Below, piece by piece: positions 1-10,245 of a stretch of DNA of 64,000 nt. The DNA comes from Urophycis tenuis (lineage: Eukaryota > Chordata > Actinopteri > Gadiformes > Phycidae), in assembly GCA_036785325.1 (NCBI GenBank), contig JAXIVH010000155.1, positions 211,001 through 275,000 on the forward strand. Reading direction: 5' to 3'. The position numbers and the translations under genes were made by a program. Position 1 is the stretch's first letter. Each line of letters opens with the position of its first letter. A model generated the notes under the pieces. That model was not told the DNA's origin. It worked only from the letters and a program-made list of their open reading frames with translations, and did no database searches.

Positions 1-48
1 AAAAAAAAAACTAAAAGGCAAAAAAACAGTGCATTATAAAAAATATAA

Positions 49-128
<80 letters not shown>

Positions 129-1080
129 AAATGAAAGGGGTTAGAGGTACTGAGCGTTTACGTGGCAGCCCTGTTTTGACAAATTTTACATACCATACAG
201 TTCTAATACATTTATTCTTTATTGGAATCAAAATAATGGTTATAAACCACAGAAATCACCAACACAAAACGATGCAAAGGAGAAATATGCAATTACTTCG
301 GGGAAATTGTACTTATTTTTCACATAATTATTGTAAGAAATTGTAAGAAGTTTGTAAGAAATTGCTTTAATATATAATTGTACTTGTAATCAGTTATATA
401 TCATGCAAATATGCTAATTTGAATATTACATGGCCAAAACATGTATCAGGCACCAGTATTCCTGGTCTAGGAGGAATACAAAGGAGTAATGGTCATTTTA
501 AGGACCTGACTGCCGCCATTTCGAAAATTGTGCCTTTCTTGCTATCAAACTTCAGTAAACTTTTAGTATGTTTATCAGTACATCTGATACTACTGTAATC
601 CACTGAGAAACATTTTGTTAGAATTTGCTTGAGGTCAAGTCATATTTGCAGCTGACGAATTATCTTGAGCATCATAACACATTATCAACGCTACACAATG
701 AGTCAAGTCAGGAATTTACCATAGTACCAATGATTATTTAATCTCAGCAGAATAAAATATTGTGATTACTAAATATTGTGTGCAGTTATATTCTAGGCAC
801 AATAATAAGGTACATACAGTATGTATATGCTTTAATATATGATATATCGTGTTTTTTTGCATGTAGCTACAAATTATATGCCCAAGAATTGTTTTATATA
901 ACTTTTTTGTCATGAAATACTTTAACTGTGCAATTTGTGGATATCAGCAATGAATAAAAGCAGCAGTATTGCTAGGCCTTTCATGATGATTGCTATCACA
1001 TGATTGCTATCTGCTCATTATAATGGAGATTTTATTGTTGCAAATGAAAACTAATTTGTGAATTAGCTAACAGGCTTGAT
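1..1080. other. AT-rich flank, no gene seen
   Basis: An (AT)n microsatellite followed by a T tract occupies about 52-128. The rest is AT-rich and carries no exon-like reading frame that I can connect to the receptor family. It is the 3' flank of the minus-strand pseudogene that ends at 1081. Confidence 0.6.
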
Positions 1081-1489
1081 TTATCTAGGAGATTTTGTAA
1101 TTCGCTGCTTAACATTTTTCTCAGGACGCACTAATATGATAAAACATTTAGGCACAAATATACATAACAGCAACCCAAAACTGGAGGCCAAGATGGCGAA
1201 GATCTCCACAGCCACTGTGAATTTCCCTGGAGAGCTGACGTGAGCTGGGATGAACGAGAGCCATACAGCGCAGAAAATGATCATGCTGAAAGTGATGAGT
1301 TTGGCCTCGTTGAAGGTGTCGGGCAGTTTGCGGCCCAGGAAGGCGAGGAGGAGGCAGAGGGAGGCCAGCAGGCCGATGTAGCCCAGGACCAGGTAGAACC
1401 CAGGGGGCCATGGGTCCCTGCACTCCACCACTATCTGGTCATAAGAATGAAGACTGTTAGCACTGCGGTGAAGTCCACGATCAGATGAT

Positions 1490-1790
1490 TTTTGAAGCTA
1501 GACTTTCTGAATAATCTTTTATATACAATACAACATAAAACCGTTACTAATATGTTTTATTATATAGTTATAGTATGGTTATTGTATAAATATTATTAAC
1601 CTTCCCGGTTGAGGCTTGGTACGTTGGATTCCTGAATGGGAATGGGGGAGCAGCGGCAAGCCAACCAGCACAGAGACAAACCTGAGAGGAGATCAAGCAA
1701 AGACATTGACCTATCCACTATCTGAAAGTAAGTTTCGATTAATCGCCTGCTGTGTGTGAGATCCTAACAGCTTTATAGCCTACCTGAGGT
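1490..1790. other. Insertion interrupting the 7TM exon (helix 4)
   Basis: The sequence between the end of TM4 coding (about 1790) and the resumption of extracellular loop 2 (about 1480) has no similarity to receptor paralogues in this window. It holds in-frame stops. The left edge on the minus strand (CAG|GTAGGC) resembles a splice donor, but splicing it out would still leave roughly a dozen helix-4 residues missing. I do not recognise the inserted sequence. Confidence 0.5.
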
Positions 1791-2872
1791 ACAGTAGTGC
1801 ACAAGATGAGGGTCCTTTGTTGGGAGGGGCCAAAGGGCTTCATCGCTCCAGAACCTGGCACAGTGGACCGAAAGGCCAGCAGAACCACAATAGTCTTGAG
1901 CAAAAGGCAAGACAGACATAAAACAAAACTGACACCGAAAGCGGCCTGGCGCAGCCTACACGTCCACGTGGACGGCTTGCCGATGAAGACCAGAGAGCAG
2001 AGGAAGCACAGCTTTAGTGACACCAGCAACAGAAAGCTGATCTCAGAGTTGTTTGCCCTGACGATGGGCGTGGTACGGAAATGATGGAAGACGGTAGTGA
2101 TTACGGTTGTCATGACGACCCCCAGCAGGCAGAGCGTGATCAGGATGATGCCCATGGTGTCGTACATGGACAGGAAGTCATCTACTCCAGCCACACACTC
2201 CACCTTACTCTTGTCTGACCAGGAGTACTCGGGACATTTGGTGCACTCTGTAGAATCTGTGTGTGGAAAACAAGTGCTGACACTGAATTATCCTGAACAA
2301 GTGAACACAACCAATGGATTAACTATGTGAGTTTATTCATAAGCCTTGTTAGCCCATGTCAATGGGTTTTGTGCAAGGTTCTCAAAGTTAAAGTTTATAT
2401 GATAAGGATTAATATTATTGTGATTGTATGTTATGTATATGGTCATCTGTTCATGACCAATAATAGACGACAAAAAAAAACAATAAATAAACATCTGTGT
2501 ACCCGTCTGGTTGCTTATCTCTCCTTCTGCACATGGTAGGCAGTCAAAGCAGCACTGAGCTTCTCCTGGGCGTCTGGCTTGCCTACTTCCAGGCAAGCAG
2601 GGGTCACTGCAAAGCGACACAGGAACCTAAAAATGAACCAAACACAGCATTGTTATTTTGTATGTTTTTAATGATAGGGCAGAGTTCATGTAGAATGATG
2701 GGGTTCAGAACCAACCTGTGATAGGCCCCCTGTCCATAGAATTTTACTCTGATTCAGCTGCAGCTGCTGATCCATAGGGACCGAACCATCATAGCTTCCC
2801 ACCTTAACAAATCTTGATTATGTAGAAAACATATTAACAGATGACCAAATGGGCAAAAATGTTGTCTATAGT

Positions 2873-3030
2873 CATCAGAATCAGAATCAGAAACAAGTTT
2901 ATTGCCAAGTAGGTTTGCACCTACAAGGAATTTGACTTGGTGCAATTGGTCCAAAAGAAAATCAGCATTAAAAATATAAGTAAAATAACTATGAATATAT
3001 ATACAATGTACAATGAACAATGTAAAGAAT
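2873..3030 (+). repeat. Fish interspersed repeat (GAATCAG...TTTATT family), copy 1
   Basis: Begins with tandem TCAGAA units followed by a 'TTTATTGCCAAG ... CAAGGAATTTGACTTGG' block. A second, better preserved copy starts at 6600. This copy lies in an intron of the minus-strand pseudogene. The family is common in fish genomes; I cannot assign it to a named class here. Confidence 0.6.
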
Positions 3031-5778
3031 AAATGTTAAATCCACAGGATATTTTTAGATGTATTTTCCGACATTAAACATGTATTAGGTTTTTGTATTT
3101 AATTAACTCATTGCCATGATCAGTTCGATTAAGTTTATCATGAGATAATTTTTTACCTAATCTCTCCCTTGATGTCCTTTTGCCAGTTGACAATGTCATA
3201 TAGGGGCACAGGCTCTCCATTGTTATCAAAATGTACTTTCTCACCAAACTGGTTGGTGAAATTAACCATCTTCAGGTAGCCCAATAGCTGCATTACAACA
3301 ACAACAAAAAGAGATATACTCACCAATGAGTAACATAAATGAAGGATTTGTACATTTGAAGCCAATATGTACATGTATATTTCTGCTTCCCCCACCTCGT
3401 CAGGTTTTGATTTATTTCGCTTGCATCCTGCTTCAGCTGTACTGTCTCCAACAGAACCACATTCCAGCAAACTGTGCAGTGCATGGGCGATGGCATACAC
3501 AGCCTTATAAACGTTATATGATATTCTGACTTTTGACAGCTCTGTGTAACTGTTGTGCACATTGCTGAGATCCTCTGAGCCTGTGCACACAGGCCTCTCA
3601 TGTGCACCTGTAGTGTTTTCATTGGCTGAAACCTTCTTTTCCCCCACATATGTTTTAAGACTTGAGGAGTGAGACTTTGTGTTCAGCTTAGACTCATGTT
3701 GATCATACTGTTTGATTATGCTATCAAAGTAATTAGTATTTGAATTAGATGGATCTGCGGTGAACTCCAACCTACAGTCGAACAGTTCCTCCCATAGCAT
3801 GTTTTGAAACTCAAAACCAGGTTCTGCTTTAGGCCGCACCTTCAACAAAAACTCTCTCAGACCAGGTATGTTAACTCCCGGGAAGGAGAAGCCAAGCGTG
3901 CCTTGCAGAAGAAAGTGGAACTGAGGTGAGGTTAGCAAGTTAGCGGCGACCCAGGATTCACTGGCCACCCATTGGATTCCAGTCACGTTCCTGGCCGCAA
4001 GCTGATGAATTGAAAAGGAAATACATGAGTACATTATGATGAATATGGAAGAATGTGTTTGCTGGGCCCTGATCAACAAATGTTTTTGTTCACTGGGGTC
4101 ATGAGGACTCACCTCTGAGAACAGCTCGAGGAGCTGCCTCTCCGAAGCAAATGCCACCACCACTTTAGCCTTTGAGCTCTGGAGGGTGTCTGCCATGGCT
4201 CCAATCTGAACCAAGGTAGGGGATTGCGGGATGGTTAGATGGTATGCAAGGCAGCCTCCCCGTTGTCTGAACTGATGAGAGAACGCTTGGATTCCATAGC
4301 GACTGTAGTCATCCTTACAACCCAGAGACAAAAAGGTAATGTGAGCATGAATGAGAGTATGTTGAATTAGTAGTTTTAACAGTTTTAACTATTCATCTCA
4401 CCAGGGTCCCTACAGTGCCCACCCAGTTCCATCCAAAGAAGCTAACCAGCTCAACCAGACCCCTGACTTGAAACAGATCACTGGGCACTGTGCGGAAGAA
4501 TGACGGGTAGATATTCTTGTCAGTGAGACAGGCACAGGTGGCAAAATAACTAACCTGAAGGCAAAGTTATGAAAATGTATGCAAAGTTATGAAAGAACAT
4601 TTTCTTTTCAAATATGTGTATGGACACTTTACACTATAGGTCAAGTAATATGATACACAGTTTGAGGTTAAACTCACCAGAGGGATGCTGAAGGGACCCA
4701 GAATGTGTGCAATAGCACCAGTAGGGGATGAAGAGGCAAGGCCAATCACAGCCGTTATTGGAGATCCAGTTCGACACCGTCCTGAAGTTGTGGTGCTTTC
4801 TGTTATTGTTCCATTTCCCCTCATAGACTTTTTGTCATCATCAGGGTAGTAAAATGTTTCCCATCCTTCAATACCTTCATTTGCTCTCATCCTTGACATC
4901 CTTTTCATTTTTCTTGTTTTCTCTACTCTATAATTCACACTTTTCCCATCTACACCCAACATGTTGTGTCCTTTCATGCTGTGAGTGAGTAAAGACAGAA
5001 GAGCTCTGAGGCTGGTGTGGACGTGATCACAGCTGTCCATGATGTGGTAGCCAAGCCTCACACCAGGAAGCAGAGCTGGGTTACGGTTGATTTCCTCCAC
5101 TGCAAAGATCATTGTCATCATCCACCGGAAGGCTCTGTTGTCAAAACTGGAGAAGCAACACAACCCAAACAGCAACAATTAGTACACAATAAAAAACGTG
5201 ATCAACATTATCAACACCTTGCAACCCGTAAAATAGAGAGAACCAAATGTATAGACTTGAATAATGCAAACTAGTTGTGCAGAAAAGCTTGCTCAGAGAA
5301 TACTTAAAGGAGAAACAATACCAAATTATGTGTGTTATCATATTTGTTCATATTAGCTTTAAATCAATCCTAAAAATATATACAGTATACTGCATTACCC
5401 GTCTGCTTACCCGTTGCAAGGTCGGTTCTGGGGTTTGCTATGGTAAGTGTTCTCGGAGTTGGGGACAAGGTAATGTACAGGGAACAACCCACCAATGATC
5501 ACGTCTCCCTCTGAACGATGGGCCAGCAGCTCGCTGTTTCCCAGTATCACACATTCAGACAAGAGTGATAGACCAACATCGCTTACTCCCTCTGTCCTCA
5601 GATCAGACAGTGGCCCAATCCGCTCCTCCTCCTCCAGAGCTCTTGTGCCGAAACGCAGCTCAGACTCACCTGTTTGAAACAGGTGAGAGACCATCAAGAC
5701 TTGGAGGCTTGGCAGGAGCCAGAGAGATTTCCAGAGGGGAACCACCAGTGGTGGATGCACGGGCAACACTGGCTTCAT

Positions 5779-7593
5779 AATGACACAATATAGTTGCTGA
5801 TGAAGAGAAATAAAATCGACAAAACACACAAAACTCTTGAAAAGACTCAGAATGTGATTAATATGAGTTTGTAAAAAAAAATCTACAAGAATGAATTGTT
5901 TCTTTATGATGGAACAGAGGATGATGGTAAGAATGTATGCTTGTAAAGGGGATGTGAACTGACATATATAAAACTGACGAACCTTCTGTTATCAGCTGAG
6001 GCTTCTCTGGACCAATTAGAATGAAGATAAAAACTGAAGAAGATATAGGACAAAGGTCAGGACTTGATATTACAATGACCGTGGTCTAAGTTCTGCTGCT
6101 GTTATGATTATCATTATTATTCCGTTGTTTTTTTATAAAAGCTTTTATAAAGCTTTTTTTTTATAAAAGCTATAGAAAGGCTAACCACATGAGGCTACAA
6201 TCTACTATTAGTCCAGTGGACTGAACACTACACTGCGCATGAGACATCAGCAGATCCAACAGCAATACAAATGATCACACATATAAAGTGATGATACATT
6301 TTTAACCTCCGCCTCTGGTTACCAATATAATTTGTCAAATCAATTAGTTGTGCTGAAGAAGAACATTTTGTGTGACCACCCACAGCAGGGATATAAACAG
6401 CAGCAATTTTGTCCTTCTGATGAAACATTTCTTAAAGTACTTGCATGATGATTCACTGTTATGTCGTCCCCATAATCTATGATAACCACAGATTATACAT
6501 TTAGGAGTATTTAGCAGACGCTTTTGTCCAAAGCGATTTACAATAAGTACATTTGTCAGAAGAAAGTGAAACACTTAATTTCTGTTAATACAGTAAGCAA
6601 TCAGAATCAGAATCAGCTTTATTCGCCAAGTATGTTCGCAAACATACAAGGAATTTGACTCTGGTTTTCCCATGCTCTCAATGAACAGACACAGACTAGA
6701 CATACAGCTCAAACAAGACAATGAGTTAAACATAAACATTAACTACTATACAATAAACAAACGTAAAATAAACATTTATCTACAATATACAGATGTAGAT
6801 ACATATAAAAAGTATATATACACACATTTAAAAACAACAGCAATTAAATTGTAGCAGGAGGCAATGGAGCAAAGTGTTAAGATGCTGGAATAAATATGGA
6901 ATGATACTTTATGTCTTTGTACATGAGGTAGGCGGATATGTCATAACAAGCATGTATACATTGTACAGTATATACAGCGTGCTTAGCTGTTTAGCTTCCC
7001 AAAAATATCACCAGAAAGAGTTTCAAGCATTCCAATTGCCATTGCTTGTACACAACATCTCTGGCCTATGATGCTAAATGCTAAGACACAAAGGGCAATT
7101 ATAGAGTGTTGCAATTATATTTAATTGTAAAGTGAATTTTAAAGTTGTTATGCAAACTGATTTCATAATTTGAAAGATTATATAGGTAGTGTTTTTTAGT
7201 GGTGGTAGTGAGGCCAAGAGGGCTTTTGGTTTGATCAACAAGGCATTGTCCTTTAAGGATAATAATACCACCATGTGGCCATAACAAAGTTTCCTAAGCA
7301 TGATCAATCCAGACCGAAGCCATGACTGACTGCACACACTGCATTCATGGCACGGACCAAAGTGTTTATAATTATACCTAAACCTGAGAATACACTCAGA
7401 AGGCTGTCATTGTACAAGGTGTCCCAAAGTTATAGAAATAGTGCAATGATTAGGTCAAATTAGTTGTGTTTATCAGAAAATGTAGACTTTGTTAGATGTG
7501 TGAAGCTATGAGTTTGACCAACAGATCTGTCTGAAGAGAGACGAAAAAAGAAATTGTGCCCCCCCTGATTTGGGTCTGGACCAGTGTTTGTCA
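5779..7593. other. Intergenic, repeat fragments only
   Basis: Contains a SINE-like core at about 6505-6550 (AGCAGACGCTTTTGTCC) and the second copy of the GAATCAG/TTTATT repeat at about 6600-6860. A TATA-like motif on the minus strand near 5968-5976 could be the old promoter of the pseudogene ending at 5778. I see no coding exon here. Confidence 0.5.
6600..6860 (+). repeat. Fish interspersed repeat (GAATCAG...TTTATT family), copy 2
   Basis: Shares the opening TCAGAATCAG units, the TTTATTCGCCAAG block and the CAAGGAATTTGACT block with the copy at 2873, and continues into A-rich sequence with short ACA-rich motifs. Confidence 0.6.
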
Positions 7594-7740
7594 GTGTTGG
7601 GAATGTTACTTTAAAAAAGTAATTAGTTACAGTTACAAGTTACTTCTTCCAAAAAGTAACTGAATTAGTTACTGAGTTACAAATTATGAAAGTAACTAGT
7701 TACTAAGGAAAGTAACTATTGCATTACTTTCAAGGAATTT
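7594..7740. repeat. AGTAACTAGTTAC-rich interspersed repeat
   Basis: Starts with GTTGGGAATGTTACTTT and consists of repeated variants of GTTACT/AGTAAC on both strands. It resembles a widely dispersed fish repeat with internal palindromy. It has no coding capacity. Confidence 0.5.
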
Positions 7741-8048
7741 TCAAATGCTCAAATATGTCAAAGAATTTGGACCCCAACTCCAACCCTCTTTAAAAGAACT
7801 TAAAATTAATGTGCATGTTCAATTGTTTATGATAAATCTGAATATTATAATGAAATGGACACTAAGAAGAACAGTAAAACTTTGAAACTATGGGCTACTG
7901 TTGACAGTGGATACTCACTTATGCTAATTTATAGCACAGCCACTCCCAAGACATAACACACAGCCATGGCCTGACCCCGACTGACCTCATGACTTAAGAA
8001 GGCTCTTATGGCCTCACCTACTTAAGGTTTGCCATACAGACTCTGGGG

Positions 8049-9233
8049 GTGGGCAATGGTTACATGACCCTTGTCAAAGTCATCAACGACCTCCTCACCT
8101 CTGCAGACTGCGGTGCCCTCAACATCCTGATATTACTAGACCTCAGCGCAGCCTTTGACACTATAAACCATCTCGGTGTTGAGGGCACCGCACACGACTG
8201 GCTCACCTCCTACCTCACCAACAGGCAACACTTCGTTTCCCTCACCGGCAACACTTCCTCCCTCTCTCCAGTCACGCAGGGGGTCCCTCAAGGCTCAGTC
8301 CTCGGACCCCTCCTCTTCATCTGCTACCTTTTCCCCCTTGGTCACATCATCCGCAAACTCAACCTGGACTTCCACTGCTACGCCGACGACACCCAGATCT
8401 ACATTAGCACCAAACCCACCCAAAACCCTCCCCTCACCCACATCGAAACCTGCATCTCGACAATAAAATCCTGGCTGGCACACAACTTTCTCAAACTCAA
8501 CAGTGACAAAACTGAGCTCCTCCTCATAGGCACCAAATCCACCCTCAAAAACACTGGACCCATCTCACTCGTCATCGACACCTCGACCATCACTCCCTCC
8601 CCCCTGGCACGCAATCTTGGTGTTATCCTGGACCCCACCCTCTCCTTTGATCCTCATGTCCGCTCCACTGTCAAGACCTCCTACTTCCACCTCCGCCGCA
8701 TCGGCAAAATCCGACACTGCCTCTCTCCCCCTGCTGCCGAATCCCTCATTCACGCCTTCATCTCTTCCCGTCTCGACTACTGCAACTCCCTCCTCACTGG
8801 CATCTCTTCACGTTCCCTCCATAAACTCCAACTGGTCCAAAACTCTGCTGCCCGCCTCCTTACCCACACCCGGTCCCGCCAACACATCACTCCTGTTCTC
8901 CACTCTCTCCACTGGCTCCCCATCAAACAGCGCATCAACTTCAAGATTCTCCTCCTCACCTTCAAGGCCCTCCACCACCTGGCTCCCCCCTACCTGTCTG
9001 ACCTCCTCATCCCCCACCGCCCCACCCGTGCCCTCCGATCCTCCTCCACTCTCTCACTGACAGTACCACCATCCAAGCTCAAATCCTTCGGCGACAGAGC
9101 CTTCTCCCGAACTGCACCCCGACTCTGGAACTCTCTCCCCCAACCTGTCCGCGACTCACCCTCACTCTCCACATTCAAGTCCCGTCTGAAAACCTACCTC
9201 TTCTCCCAAGCTTTTGACCTCCCCTATCCATAA
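8049..9233 (+). pseudogene. L2 LINE reverse transcriptase fragment (ORF2 C-terminal part)
   Basis: A 394-codon open frame. It shows RT core motifs in order: LDLSAAFDTINH (palm, first catalytic Asp), GVPQGSVLGPLLF, and the catalytic FHCYADDTQIY, followed by the thumb and a C-terminal region ending near PRLWNSLPQPVRD. About 14 residues appear to be missing between FDTINH and GVEGTAHDWL, where L2 elements normally have a hydrophobic ILL..RL stretch. The internal deletion and missing N-terminus make it non-autonomous. It is not part of the receptor cluster. Confidence 0.85.
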
Positions 9234-9381
9234 CCATAACCAGTTTCTTGTCTTCCACCCCACCACCCTGCTCGTTGTCTTGTTGTCCCCCCCCCCCCCC
9301 CCTCTGTATGTACACTTGTAAGCGTCTTTGGGTTTTTGAAAAGCGCTATACAAATTCAATGAATTATTATTATTATTATTA
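8049..9381 (+). mobile_element. L2-clade non-LTR retrotransposon, 5'-truncated
   Basis: The 3' part of a LINE: a reverse-transcriptase reading frame (8049-9233), then a short 3' UTR ending in GCGCTATACAAATTCAATGAA followed by (ATT)n at about 9361-9381. That 3' end is typical of the L2 clade. The 5' end, including the endonuclease domain, is missing, as is usual for incomplete reverse transcription. Base composition is C-rich and stands out from the AT-rich flanks, which suggests a later arrival. Confidence 0.85.
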
Positions 9382-10230
9382 TGACATCAGTATTATTACA
9401 AGAGCATGGGGGAAAGAAGCATCCCATTGCCTATTTCTCATCCGAATTAGACCCAGTGGCAGCCGACTTACCATACTGATTGGCTGGCTAATGGGTTACA
9501 TGCCATTAACTTTGCTTGTACCTGGGGCCTGGGGAGGGATGCGGACAAAATCGACATCAAGATTTATGAGTAAGGAGAAGGAGTGAGAAGGGAGACATGT
9601 TTCTCAGTGATTTTATATTGTTTTAAAGTGGTATAATTATCTTTACTGTGAGCTGATTGTCGGACATATCACGATGTGACACATTACCATTTGGGTTATC
9701 CGTTTAAATTATTTGAATGTGTGATCCTTTGGAGTCCTGAATTTTGCATGAGGCCTATATACCTTTCTATAATTGTTGTATTTTTTGGATTATAAATAAT
9801 CAATAGGGATCGTGAAATGGAGAGTGCAATCCAATTACTTATTCTATCTTTGTTTTCTAATGTTGCACTCTCTAGTCACCTAGTCAGTCTAGTTAGGTGT
9901 TAACCATTTGCCCTGGGGTGAATTAATTTCAAATTACACTAAAAATACAATTGTATGTAATCAGCACACTTTATTCAGAAGAAAATAACATGGCCAACTC
10001 AAATATAACATGATTTATGGTTTGATTTAGTTTTATCATAATGAAATGAATTTAATAACAATAGTTGCTTTCATATAGCTTTTGTTGGCAGTAAAATTAC
10101 TTTATATAGTGAGTACATGAGTCTTTTCAATGCTAATGCCAAAGACCTAGACTAAATATATTTTATGTAGAATTTGCAGGCTCATAAGGTTATGTTGACT
10201 TTTCGAAAAATGTATTCATTTTAAATATAA
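9382..10230. other. Intergenic, nothing recognised
   Basis: AT-rich sequence between the L2 fragment and the 3' end of the B0 pseudogene. I see no exon, RNA gene or clear repeat boundary. Confidence 0.5.
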
Positions 10231-10245
10231 ATGAATATATTTAAA

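Larger units (their letters stand above)
1081..5778 (-). pseudogene. V2R/OlfC-like receptor pseudogene, third subfamily
   Basis: Class C GPCR of the V2R/OlfC type. Exons in transcript order, by splice sites: 5411-5778 (signal peptide, VIIGG), 4678-5146, 4402-4554, 4113-4313, 3396-4001, 3157-3287, 2503-2626 (cysteine-rich, CCFDC), and the 7TM exon 1081-2256. The first five coding exons join in frame (368, 469, 153, 201 and 606 bp). Two lesions follow. Exon 3157-3287 is 131 bp, not the 228 bp seen in paralogues; it ends soon after VNWQKD and leaves the wrong phase for the next exon. The 7TM exon loses frame after helix 3, inside helix 4 near 1790, and resumes at about 1470 (IVVEC) through helices 5-7 to the stop at 1081. 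About 290 bp of foreign sequence replaces the helix-4 end. Exon 2 has a long charged insert (about 4810-4970) absent from A and B. Its divergence from both marks a separate subfamily. Expression of a truncated product cannot be excluded. Confidence 0.85.

Noticed and set aside
131..346. Small plus-strand open frame near the window start
   Set aside because: Short, low-complexity, no domain or splice context; chance frame beside a microsatellite.
1797..2330. Plus-strand open frames opposite the first receptor pseudogene
   Set aside because: They are antisense shadows of the 7TM exon and have no independent support.
8176..9060. Other open frames over the L2 LINE
   Set aside because: The C-rich sequence opens all frames; only the frame with YADD and GVPQGS motifs is meaningful.
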